Below the pieces are notes generated by a model. The model saw only the letters and a program-made list of their open reading frames with translations, was not told the DNA's origin and searched no databases. A DNA stretch of 64,000 bases, from contig VXAZ01005701.1 of NCBI GenBank assembly GCA_013399875.1, positions 82,045 through 146,044 of the forward strand, given 5' to 3'. The position numbers were made by a program, and so were the translations under genes. Source of the DNA: Gymnorhina tibicen (lineage: Eukaryota; Chordata; Aves; Passeriformes; Artamidae). Each line of letters starts with the position of its first letter. Within the stretch, counting starts at the first letter, position 1. This document shows, piece after piece, positions 49,101 through 60,234 of this stretch.

Positions 49101-51478
49101 GACAAATTCATCTTTTTAAATACCTTTGTAGAGAAGGTTATTATCTACTTTTGAGAAAGGAATAGTTAAACCACTGCTAGATATATAATTAATTTTCTCA
49201 TTTAATTCTACGTTTTATCATTAAACTGGTTATTTAAGGAAGGAGCTGTTTAGTTCACCCTGTTATATTTGTGTGTCTCATAATGACAAAAAGAAATCAT
49301 GAGATCTACAAATTATTTTACTAGAGTTTCTGAGGTAGTTAAATCCTTGCTTGTGCAGAGCTCCACCTGCACAATACAAATGCAGTTTCCTCAACAAGTA
49401 AGCACTGTCTGACAGACTACACAAGAAAATACTTCATCAGGGTAAGTAAAAAATACTCTTGTCAGAGCAAGAAAATAGGATTCCGAATTATGCTTATGTT
49501 GAACTATTCATTCTGAAATGCAAACTACTGATTGCAACAATTAGCAGTGTTTTAAGAGGCAGATGAGGAGTCTCACAAACCACAATTTTGGTTAGAAAAT
49601 GATTCATAGCATGTGTACACCACTGACAACAAGACTCATTTCCCCACAAAAAACACAGAATAGGGCACTATCGTATGGCAATATGATAACACAAATATGA
49701 CAAAAAATATGGACAGTAAAGAAGTATGAAATCCATGTCACCATGCCTTCATCATAGCTGTACCAAACCTCATAAAATAAAACCTATCCCAAATGTGCCT
49801 TCCGTCTTACACTCTCGGTTTAATGACTAGCCTTTTCTATTAAGCATAAGCTTTAGAATTACTCCAGTTTTGACTTTTTATTTAATTAACTTAGCATGAT
49901 TGCTGTAACAGTATTTTTTGGTATTTCCTGTATAGTTAATTGCCTGTAAGTGTCTGTTGAAGAATTTTTCTTGTGGTCATTTTACCTTGGAAATACGTGG
50001 AAAATTTTAGAAATTGTCTAATGTTAGCTGGAAGTTATTTCTTTACATGTTTCTGAGTTGAGCCAATCCAGAAGCTTTTACAGTCTGATTTTTCTACCCA
50101 TGGTTTTTCCATCTCAAATCTTACGGCAAGATGATAAAAATGAGTGAGACAGAAGAAACACCCACTGTGGAATTCCCAGTGGGTCCAGAAGTAGGAGACA
50201 GCTGGGAGAGGAGGCAGTTTTGTCAAAGAAACAATTATTTGTGGAATTCCAAATGCAGTTCCTCAAGGAGAGTATCAAACCATATATGAAGATATATATT
50301 CTGTAGAAATGAAAAGATAATTTGGTTATTGAACCCTTCACTGCCCAGTATGATCCAGCCTCCTGTGCATAAAAGGAAGATTAAAACAGTAAAAAAAAAA
50401 CAAACCACCCCAAAAAAAACTCAACCCCCCCAATAAACAAACAAAAAGCCCACCACACGTTGGTTATGTGACGTACTGGACAGCTGTAGGGCAATTGAAT
50501 TGTTTTCAATCTTCAGGTCATCTGAGTTTGCCCACTTACTCTTTACATGGAGTGCATTCATCTGAAACAATTCATCTTATTCCAATTATAATTTCTAGCT
50601 TCTCTGCAGAATGAGTACTTTGTTGAACCAGTTTTTGCTATAAAGTTTCAGGCCAGAGAAGTTCTCCATATGCCACTTTGGAAATGCCCCACTGTACCAG
50701 TTTTCAGACTGTAATACACATCTTGTTTCTTGGCTTGACCCTTATGTTATATATGGTTAGAAACTTTTTTTTTTATTATGCACACTTCTGTCTTTTTACC
50801 AAAAAAAATACTTCATTCTGTAAAAGTATTTCAGTCTATTTCTGTAATTATGGTGCACCAAAATCTGCCCTTTGTAAGCTGACCCCGCAGACCCTGAATC
50901 ATTATAGATACTGTCTTCTAACAAAGAGGTGCTTAGCAATTCTTTCTTAACTCTCCAATGTTAATTACATCTCAAGTACTTTCCCCCAACCTGCAGTTTG
51001 CCATAGCAATAGATACATTCACACCCCAACCTTTTGCTTGAAGGCAAGAAAATTTAAGCAGATGCTAGCTCTTCTATGGACCAAGTGACCAGTCTCTCAT
51101 ATGGTGAAAATATAACAAAAGATTTCCTTCACTTTCAGTGAAATAGTCATCTCTAGTTCTAGAATGTAAAAACCAAAATGCTGTCCAGTATGGAGTTTCT
51201 GTAGTGAAATTTTATGATGAGGCAGACTGCTATAGTATCTTTTAAAATAGTTATATTTTTTTTACTATAATTTGTGGTCTGAAGAATCCAATGTGAAAGA
51301 ATTTTAACCTATTCTCTTTGCATAGCAGTGGAAATTGGTACTGCCATCCATTGGCTAAGGTTGTAGGGGTCAGGAAAAGCCAACCAGGAACCATCATCAG
51401 AAGTTCCCTGTCTTTCTAACTTCAGGGTGGTGCCACAGCAATCTCACCTGTAGTGAACAGCCTCAGTAACCCAGCTAT
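46171..51478. other. Region without recognisable gene
   Basis: AT-rich sequence without gene or assignable transposon. Low-complexity stretches include a purine-rich run near 46,845-46,872 and a G-free A/C-rich tract at about 50,390-50,445. The short open frames show no motif. Confidence 0.6.
50388..50445. repeat. A/C-rich low-complexity tract
   Basis: About 58 nt with almost no G and few Ts: runs of 10 and 8 As separated by CCACCCC and CCCCCCC, then AAACAAAC units. Simple low-complexity sequence with strong strand asymmetry. Confidence 0.8.
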
Positions 51479-52290
51479 AGGTTGGCCAGTGTGATGCCCG
51501 TCCACAAAAAGGGTTGGAAGGAGTATCCAAGGAACTACAGGCCTGTCAGCCTGAACTCAGTGCTGGTAGAAGTTATGGAACAGATTTTCTTAAGTGTTAT
51601 CACACAGCACATGCTGGACAATCAGGGGATCAGGCCCAGCCAACATGGGTCTAGGAAAGGCAGGTCCTGCTTGACTAACCTGATCTCTTTCTATGATAAG
51701 GTGACCCACTTAATGGATGTGGGAAAGGCTGTGCATGTTGTCTTTAATAAAGCCTTCAATACCATTTCCCACAGCATTCTGCTGGAGAAACTGGTTTCTC
51801 ACAGCTTGGGTGGGTTTTCTCTTCACTGGGTAGAAAACTGGCTGGATGGCCAGACCCCATTGGTGGCTGGTCACAAGTAATGTTCCCCAATCCTGTTTAA
51901 TGTCTTTATGAATGAACTGGACAAGGGGATCAGTCAGTTTACAGATGCCCAGGTGGCCAAGAAGACCCAGGGCATCCTGGCCAGTATCAGCAATAGTGTA
52001 GCCAGCAGGACCAGGGCAGTGATTGTCCCTCTGTACTCAGCACTGGTGAGGCAGAACCTTGAGTTCAGTGTTGAGTTTTGGGTCACTTGCTTGAAGAAAA
52101 GTGTTGAGTTGCCAGAGAATGTCCAGAGAAGGGCAACAAGGTAGGTGAACTGTCTGGAGACTAAGACCTATGAGGAGTGGCTGAGGGAACTGGAGCTCTT
52201 TAGCCTGGAGTAAAAGGAGTCTCGGGGGAGACCTCTTGTCTCTACAACTCCCTGAAAGGAGGTTGTAGTGAGAGAGGTGTCAGTCAAAAA
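51479..52290 (+). pseudogene. CR1 LINE ORF2 reverse transcriptase relic
   Basis: Plus-strand CR1 fragment starting in the reverse transcriptase. The open stretch from 51,482 gives VMPVHKKGWKEYPRNYRPVS (family: TPIYKKG..EDPGNYRPVSL), HMLDNQGIRPSQHGSRKGRS, CLTNLISFYDKVTHLMD, and VVFNKAFNTISHSILLEKL. The last should read VVYLDFSKAFDTVSH, so about three residues including the catalytic Asp are deleted and a second Asp is Asn. A TAA stops the frame at 51,878. The GVPQGSVLGP and FADD segments are missing through deletions near 51,875-51,890 and 51,935-51,945. C-terminal blocks [35 protein letters not shown] and ENVQRRATR follow, then ORF2 end to GAGAGAGGTGTCAGTC. The normal 3' UTR and octamer tail are lost. 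Confidence 0.92.
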
Positions 52291-53256
52291 AGCCTGGAAA
52301 TTTTGAAAATCTAGGGAAGCACAAGAATGTCAGCACCAAATATCTCATCAGCAGTTTGCAGCTGTTTACATCACTTAAGTAATTTTATGGGAAGCAAATT
52401 AACACCTATCCATGAAGTTTCCTTCTAAGTACAGAAATTCAGTGTTTAAACAGTCACTGTTTTGAGAGCATGAAAAGTCCCACGAATGTCAAGTGCAATA
52501 AACTGTACTAGTAATCTAACTGAAATTTTAGTGTAGCAGAAGACCACATTTAGAAGGACAAAGTAGACTACGTTTGTGGGCTGGTTTTCAGGTTTTTTTT
52601 TTCTGTAAACAATTGCTACACATATATAAATTAAATTAATGCACAGAAGTTTCAAAAATGTCAATGGTGCCTTCAGGGGAATATATGTAATAAAGCTGGC
52701 TAAATTACATGTAAACATGGGACTCATTGAAGTTAATAGCAAAATCCCTGTCAAGTATAAAAGGACCAGCATTTTGCCTTAGAGGCATCTTCTGAGCAAG
52801 AAGAGATACTAACTGCATTTGTTAACTTAATTTCTTCTTCACTGCTGCACACTCACTACATGGAGAATGCGTCTCATGAGGTAACATGAACTACTCCTGG
52901 AGGAGGGTTAGATTATTCAGCTCAATATTCAGCTTATTTTCAGTCATGTAATACAATAACGGAGGGTCAACCTGCTCTGCTTAATAAGTTATAGGTGTGT
53001 CAATAAGCAGATATCTAGCTGCCATAAGTCTGTGGTTTGGTTTGATCTCTATTAATTGTCTCTTTTGCCTTAAAGGCTCACTTTGAAGCAGCTGCATCAG
53101 CTTTTTCCACTAATCATGCAAAAGCCTCCGTCAGAGAAATAGAGACCACTTTGGGAAAACGTGAAGGGAAAAGCAGTTTTCACAGAAAAGAAAGCTTTTG
53201 TTTCTGTAGCCTGAATCTGAATACTTCACTGGTGGAGAGATTGTAGTGTATTGAAT
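52291..53256. other. Region without recognisable gene
   Basis: About 1 kb between a CR1 relic and an LTR element. A single minus-strand open frame (52,446-52,772) is hydrophobic but has no recognisable motif or supporting context, so I do not call it a gene. Confidence 0.55.
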
Positions 53257-53558
53257 TGTCATTGCAAGGTTTAGTCAATGGGGAGGCTACAGGGGTGGTT
53301 TCTGTGAGAAGCTGCTAGAAGCTTCCTCCATGTCCAACAGATTCAACACCATATGGCTCCAAGGCAGACTTGCTTCTGGCCAAGGCTGAGCCCATCAGAA
53401 GGGGTGGTAGCACCTCTGGGTTAACATGTTTAAGGGGAAAAATTACTGTCAAATGTCTATTTTAACCAGGAAAAAGAGGAATGAGAACATGTAAGAGCAG
53501 CAGTCCTGCAGACACAAAGACCAATGGAGAAAGAGGAAGAAGAGGTGCTTCAACCACT

Positions 53559-53640
53559 GAAACAGAGATTCCCCTGCAGTCTGTGGTGCAGATCATGGTG
53601 AAACAGAGATTCCCCTGCAGCCTGTGATGCAGATCATGGT
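53559..53640. repeat. 41-bp tandem duplication inside LTR family B
   Basis: Two adjacent copies with period 41, each containing GAAACAGAGATTCCCCTGCA and CAGATCATGGT and differing at only a few positions (TCTGTGGTG versus CCTGTGATG). Copy 1 of the family at 33.3 kb has a single CAGAGATTCTCCTACAGCCT block, so the duplication is specific to this insertion or its subfamily. Confidence 0.88.
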
Positions 53641-54274
53641 GAGATGGGTTGTGGTCTGTACCCCATGGAGCTCTGTGGTGGACTAGAGACCCACCTGCAG
53701 CCTATAGATGTCCCCATGCTGCAGCAGGTGGATGCACTGACAGGAGACTGTGACTATGTGGGAACCATATGCTGGAGGAGGCTCCTGAGAAGACCTGTGG
53801 TCCTGTGGAGAGAGGAGTTTGTGCTGGAGCAGGTTTGCTGGAAGGCCTTGTGAGCCCATGGGAGACCCATGATGGAGAAGTTCATGAAGGTCTGCATCCT
53901 GTGGGAAGGACCCCATGCCGGAGGGGAAGTGTGTGAGGAGTCCCTGCCTGGTGGAGGAAGGAGTGGTAGAGACAATGTGTGATGAACTGATGCAGCCCCC
54001 ATTTCCCATCTCCTTGCTCTACTGCAGGGAAGGAGGAAGAGAAAATTGTGAAGTTGAGTCTGGGAAGAATGGAGGTGTAGGGAGAAGGGGGTTTCAGGAT
54101 TTGGGTTTATTTCTCTTTATCCTGTTCTGATTTGATTGATAAAAAACAAAAGTAATTTCTCCTGAGTCAAGTCTGTTTTGCCCATGGCAGTAACTGATGA
54201 GTGATCTTTCCCTGTTCTTATCTGAACCCCTGAACCTTTCCTCAACTTTTCTCTCCCCTGTCCAGCTGAGGAGC

Positions 54275-54954
54275 TGTAAAGAGACTGCAGAGATGTCTTG
54301 AGACATTTTGGGATGCATGTGTGTGGGGAAAGGGGCAGATCAGGCCGTGCTCTGCTGCACCCCCCATCACTAGAGCCAGTATTACAGCCCCGCAGTGGCT
54401 GCCAACCTCTGGCACACCAGAGGCAATTCTCCACACCCCACCCCTGGAACCCCAGTCCAGATCCTGAGTGGCCAAATGACCAGAAGTCCCACCTGGGGGA
54501 AGGCCCCAGGAAGGCCAAGGGGTATTTAAGGCTGGACACAAGGCAATTAAATGCTTTCAACCTATCTCCTCTTGAAATTTCTATCTGAACACTGCTGGAA
54601 TTGAGGAGTTGGTAGCTGTATAGGTGCTTTACTGTATCTTTTCTGTCTTTCTTTCTTTCTCTTTCTTCTTCTTCTAATTCCTTCTTTGAACTTTTGAGTA
54701 ACTTAAAATCGAATGGGTTTATAGTTTGCTAAGTTAAATAAGCCACACTCATGCTTTGAGGAGTGTTTTATGTCAATTGAATGTTGCACTAAACTTTTGC
54801 CAAAGTTCTCTTCTAAAACTGCCAGTAAAGTTCTTTCCATTGTTTTGACCTCTTTAGAATATCTTGTTGGTATTTCTCCCGTTCATCTAACCCAGAGTTT
54901 ACATGAACACCTGTAAGCCCCGGTTGGGCTGAGTGAATTGTTTGGGCCCTTACA
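54275..54954 (+). mobile_element. Solo LTR (family D) nested in LTR family B, with 5-bp target duplication
   Basis: A 680-bp insertion starts TGTAAAGAGACTGCAG and ends GGGCCCTTACA, with short inverted ends TGTAA...TTACA. It is flanked by identical GGAGC copies at 54,270-54,274 and 54,955-54,959. The host LTR reads continuously across the site once the insertion and one GGAGC are set aside. Plus-strand LTR signals are a TATA-like TATTTAA at 54,523-54,529, an ATTAAA polyadenylation-like signal at 54,546-54,551 and a pyrimidine-rich run at 54,639-54,676. A 5-bp duplication fits ERVL-type (class III) integration by family knowledge; ERVK usually gives 6 and ERV1 gives 4. No internal genes remain, so it is a recombination-derived solo LTR. 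It has no coding role. Confidence 0.88.
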
Positions 54955-56097
54955 GGAGCAAAGTGATAGAGTGGCTTTGGTGGGCACCTGGCATCCAAGC
55001 AAGGTCAATCCACTGATATGTTCTCTTCTGCAAAGTTACGTGCAGAGATAAATGTTGTTTGATACCCAGTGATTCCTAATTTATTTTGCTTTTGATGTGA
55101 CCTAATAAAATATCTATGCTTGCATGTGTAGCCTGTACCAAATATATCTTTTAAAATGTATACCGAATAAAAAAGTAAAACCTCCTTCTCTTAATAGTCA
55201 GAGGAATGTAATTTGGTGTCCTGAACATAATTTATGGAGAGGATCTTCAGCTGACATTAGTAAGTGTAGTGTCAGCTATATAAGACAAAGACATGTTAAC
55301 TCTTTTGAGGTAAATATCCTTACCTTTTTATCTAAAGGTTTATGAGTTCATTTAGACTAATAGCATCTATTATTTCACTTTTTTTTCTCTTATCTCATCT
55401 CTTTCTCTTACATTGTAAATCCTCACTTTAATTTTGAGGACATGAATAGTAAGACTAATTTTTAAATGTGAAAGATGAAAAATTAGAGAAGCTGATCCTG
55501 AAGTATTCCTCTACCTGTTTGTAAAGAGTGAAGCCTGTTGGTAGACACCATCTAGTACGAATATAAACCTGCATGTGAACTTAGCTGAGGCTTATGACTG
55601 GCCATACTGCCCACATATTTGCTCCTTACAAGGTTTTTTCTAACAAATAACTCTTCTCTAATAATCCATATTATTCCACTTCATTTGGACTGGTATAGGA
55701 TTGTGATTTTTCACTCATCATGTGAGAGAATTCTGGAAACAGAGATAATTATTGAATTTAGTTGGAAAGAAATTCAGATACCCATGAATAAATGTCCATG
55801 CCTAAACTCATTTGCAAAACCCTGAAAACTCGCTGATTTTTTTCCTGCTAAATGACAAGAACGAAGCTTCCAGTGTTGGTTTCTTTTATGCAGTTGTTTA
55901 ATCTGGAAATGAAAGGAGCCACAAAGCAAAAATACTACTTTGTTAGCCAAGACAAAATAACATATCTTGGCTCATTTTCTTTTTGTTCTTGGAAATTATT
56001 CTGTCATACCACTCTTCCTAGCCTAACTACTTTAGAAAGCTTTTGAATAGTTTGCAGAGAAGTTTTTACAGTTCTCTAGTTCTTTATGTATTTGATG

Positions 56098-56159
56098 GCT
56101 TCACCAAATGGTGAAGCATACGGTGCTGTTGTGCTGAACCTTACCTGCAGGTAAGGTTC
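56098..56159. repeat. Perfect hairpin plus perfect 24-bp palindrome
   Basis: GCTTCACC (56,098-56,105), loop AAAT, then GGTGAAGC (56,110-56,117) is a perfect 8-bp stem. Eighteen bases further on, 56,136-56,159 is a perfect 24-bp palindrome whose left half is GAACCTTACCTG and whose right half is its exact reverse complement, with a PstI-type CTGCAG centre. Two perfect inverted repeats within 62 bp are unusual. They do not match a transposon end I know. They could be a cruciform-prone site, a dimeric factor site, or the residue of a small foldback element. Confidence 0.85.
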
Positions 56160-57711
56160 TCCGACAGATGCAGAAAGTAGGACACAGTGACTATGTGGAT
56201 GATTTTGATTACATTTATTGTTAATACAGTATCTAAATATTGTCAGTTCAGTATTTAACTATTAAGTCTATCATTACAATGTGTTATAGTACAATCAGGT
56301 TATGGTCTCTCCTGTTGAGTCATGAACTTCAGTGCGATCCCCTTGTTCTCTAAATTTCTGAGAAGTCTAGATGTGCCTGGGTTCACTTAGTCTTAGATTT
56401 CATCAACAGTCTGTGTCTAAAGGATTATAATATAAGCAGGTTCATCTGGAAGCATACATGTTTACGTTCTTTGGCCCTGCAGATTTCATCATTACAAAGA
56501 AAAAAAAAAAGCACCCATGGAGCTACTTTAGCATTTTATCTCCATATTTGACTGGACCTTAGCACTTCTTATTCACCTGTCCAAAAGTGACCACAGTTCT
56601 TTATTTGGACTGGTTGTACACTGCGGGTGTCACCGTCAGGGTGGAGATTCACTCAGAAACTACACTCTGAGATGGGTTTTCCCAGTTGACTCAGTCTCCA
56701 TCAGCACGTTATATACCCTTTTGCAGGCTTATGTGCACCAAAGTCAATCGAAAACTCCTCAGCTTCTCTATCTCTGGAAAGCAGTAATTGCGTAAGCATC
56801 TGGACAGTTCCTCCTGGTGTTCCTATCCTAGCATAAGCCACGCTGCCCATCAGAGACTGCAGGAATGGGGAGCAGGACCAGGCACAAATACAAAGACCCA
56901 ACTGTCTTTCATCGCCCTCACAAGTGCCTATAGAGTGCGGGAAGTCAGGTGAAGTGCAATGCCAAAACGATACAGAAAAACTAATATTCAGTCATGGTGA
57001 AAACTCTATGAATATATTAAAGAGGAACGCTCACATGGAAGTGTTTGTAAAACACCTAGCTCTATGAAGATTGCTGGATTGAAGTTTACACAAGCTTGAA
57101 GAAAAATTGGCAGTTCTGGTATGGGTCTTTTTCGCAGTGTTTATCTGACACTTAATTTGATAAAATCTGCTGAACACAAGCTGTCAGTCTTGAAATTAGA
57201 CCTACAACTTTCTGATGGCAAATTTCTTTTCATGCACATGATGCTATTGCAGTCTTCTATGAATCTTCTCAGACAGAGCTGATTGTATTTTCTGCCAATA
57301 CCTCAGTTCTGGTGAGACAACCAATAAAAATTATTTATATTTATAGAAGAAAACATGCCTGCTGTTAGTGGTATGAGAGCATAATTAGTTTTTATTAAGC
57401 TAGACAAGAGATTTTGACAAGTTTCAAATGTACAGCAGACCTGAAGCTGCTTCACAGTGTTCTAATCCAAAACTTTTCTTGTTGATTAGAAAGATGTGAG
57501 AAAACTTATACCAGCTTTTTCCATAGATAATACTGGAGACACTTTGCACCCACATCCAAGGTACCTGTGGTGCCTTCAAGCTAATTTGAGATTTTGCCAG
57601 GAAGACGAGATTGTCAGTCTAAGATATGGAAGTGTTTATATTGAAAACAATAATGAAAAGCTGAAATCTTAAAAAATGTGAAATCTGCAATTTCACCCAG
57701 CTTTTCAAACT

Positions 57712-57740
57712 TAAAACAAACAAACAAACAAACAAAAAAA
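57712..57740. repeat. (AAAC)n microsatellite
   Basis: AAAC units followed by a run of As, within AT-rich sequence. No attached retroelement body is recognisable. Confidence 0.9.
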
Positions 57741-59736
57741 GTGAAATTATAATTTTTTTCCCAAACATAACTTCTAATTTATAAAAGAGAAGTAGTATTA
57801 CCTTTCCTAGTGAGCAAATTAATTTCTAACTATTCATCATGGAGCTGCTGCACTTTTCTCTGAAGGATCTGCTATTTACTAATATTGAAAAAAGGACATA
57901 CAAATTAAAAGGTCTGCTGTAATGATTCTTGCATTTCCTCATGTTTATTGAGTGACAGACCGCAGTTAAACTTGAATATGTGTGAAAATGTCCTTGATAG
58001 TTGTTTACTCTTATTACTGTGTAGAATATTTACATCCATTGTACTCCTTTCGTAGGCTGCTTAGAGGTAGGCAAACTGGACCCAGCCATGAATGTTCACA
58101 CAAAGACGTATGTTTGCTGTAACAGCTAAAGAAAGAAATAAAAAGAGGTTAAAAGATATTTTTGCCCAGTGTAAATCAAAGTATCTTTCCATGATAGTTT
58201 CACAGCTATGTTTTAGAAATTAACCACTTATAAAGTAACCATATAAATAGTTATACAGTGCAGACTCAGATGCAGTGAAAGAATTTCCAAGACTACTAGA
58301 GAAAAAGACTTGTTTATTGTCTTTCATTTTGTGCTATATAGTAAAGACCCTTATTCTCTGTGTTTTATGATTTGGGGTCTGAACAGCATAAAGCTATGTG
58401 TTAACTTATTTAATTCCAGGACTAACACTTTTCAGAAGAAAATCCTTGTCTTTATAATGTAAAATACATCAGGAAGCACAGGAATAAAACAGCTAACTAA
58501 AAGATGCATTTGACTAAACTTTTATGAGAACCTGTCTTTCAAAAAAGAAGTGTCTTCTTCTGAATATATTTTCATGAATCCATCATTCTTAAAACATTAG
58601 ACAAAATTAAATGCGATGGGGTACAGAGTTTTCTGTATTAACAGATACCTAGAAATATATTTTTCACTGTCTTCCCCCTTTTCAGTTGAAAGCTAAACTA
58701 TCATAACTCTGGGCACTTATGGCTGTATGAGTGTTAACTACGACCAGAACCAGCTAAAATTTACCCTTGAATGCCAATTTTTACATTTCTTACAATCAGT
58801 CTTTCTCCACAATTATGTCCAAATATAAGAGCCCAATACAGAGTACAAGGAAGTCAACACTCTAAAAGACTACAGGGTTTAATATTCTTCAACAAGAGAT
58901 GGAATACAACCGGCTAGTTTTCTGGTGGAGGATTTCATTCTTTAACACAGAGTAAACAGATTCATGCATTTCAGTATGGAGGAGCCTATTAATCGAAACT
59001 GACCTGCAGACCAATACTGTCAATTAAATTTATATGACTCTTTCATGCTTCAGTTCTTCCTTCTCTGCTACTTTCTTGCCATTTGTCACGGAGGGAAAAA
59101 CTAAACTGAAGTCTTCCTTTTAATACGTTACTTTGAAAACTATGAGGTACTTCAGCCCACAAACTCCACGGTACTAGCTCTATTTCCAGGAAGATCTACA
59201 CTTGAAGTTGACAATTCCATGTATCTAAAGAGCACAGCTTGGTACCTCAAACAGGTGTGTCAGAACACTGAGGTGAATACTGACAAAGAAGCAGGAAAGC
59301 AGCCAAGAGTAAACACATCTCTGTAAGGTTTCCACACTGTGGGAAACATTCATGAGTTGCAACTGTAAAAATCTATTTGAACTCATACAAATTAGAGTTT
59401 GTAATGAAACTGGTAAACCAAAAACACTAGACAACAGAGATTTTGAGAGAAACTTCTTTTCTTGGACATTTCTTCCTTACCAGTTGAAAAACTGAAGGGT
59501 CCCAACCACAGTACTCCAGGCAATTCAGGGTTAACTCATATATATATAACCTGTATATAAAATCCATCACTCTTTATCCAGAGCTAGACTTATTTTCATT
59601 GCTGCTATCCTTAAGGATCCAGACAACATTTGAAAAATTATTAAAGTGTGAAATTCTTATTAAGACTTAATTTATTGTTTTAATTTTCTCTACAGTTTCA
59701 GGGCTGTCACATAGAAAAACTATTTCCTATTTTGTC

Positions 59737-59754
59737 TTGTTGTTGTTGTTGTTG
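59737..59754. repeat. (TTG)n microsatellite
   Basis: About five to six TTG units without interruption. Simple repeat with no coding context. Confidence 0.88.
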
Positions 59755-60174
59755 CTTATTTGATTGCATACAGGAAATCACTATTGCATTTAGAGGGATT
59801 TTTTTTTGCATCTTACTATTTTTATACAAAATCTAAATCAGAAGTAACCAAGACCTCTTGCCTGCAAAGCCAATATTGTGTGACACAACACAATCAGAGC
59901 CCACATATTTGTCTCTACCTTCTGACCACATCTGTTGTTTCTTGTACAGTGTGTCTCTGACAGCATGTTGTAATACTTTTCCTGTATCTGTTCCATCCAC
60001 TCTTTGCACTGTAGTGAACCTTCAGTCCTTAGTACACAAACACCTAAAACAACACTGGCACTGCACTGGGGGTTACGGAGAGCAAGGGCTATAGTTTGCA
60101 TATCCTAAAATATTCCTTAAACAAAGTCATAATGGACTAGCCATGAGGCGAAAGACCTATTTGATTCCAGTGTT

Positions 60175-60234
60175 ACCACAGAGCCAGAATTCCCACCACA
60201 GAGACCGAATTCCCACCACAGAGACAGAATTCCC
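60175..60234. repeat. Three tandem copies of a 20-bp unit
   Basis: The unit ACCACAGAGMCMGAATTCCC occurs at 60,175, 60,195 and 60,215, nearly identical, each with a GAATTC site. A plus-strand frame across it gives a short quasi-repeated peptide, but a 20-bp period is not a multiple of three, so the frame shifts each unit. That argues against protein function. Likely a small minisatellite. Confidence 0.93.

Larger units (their letters stand above)
53257..55016 (+). mobile_element. LTR element (family B, copy 2), interrupted by a nested solo LTR
   Basis: Sense copy of the family at 33.0-34.05 kb. Blocks are TGTCATTGCAAGGTTTAGTC at the start, GGTGGTTTCTGTGAGAAGCT, reiterated CCCATGGAG / CTGGAGCAGGTT units, GGATTTGGGTTTATTTCTCT, AAGTCTGTTTTGCCCATGGC, CTCCCCTGTCCAGCTGAGGA and, after the insertion, AGTGATAGAGTGGCTTTGGT and GGGCACCTGGCATCCA, ending near GGTCAATCCACTGA. 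It is better preserved than copy 1. The polyadenylation signal AATAAA of copy 1 is degraded here (GATAAAAAAC). A 41-bp tandem duplication lies at 53,559-53,640. The host element spans 53,257-54,274 and 54,955-55,016, so its own length is about 1.08 kb. Confidence 0.78.
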
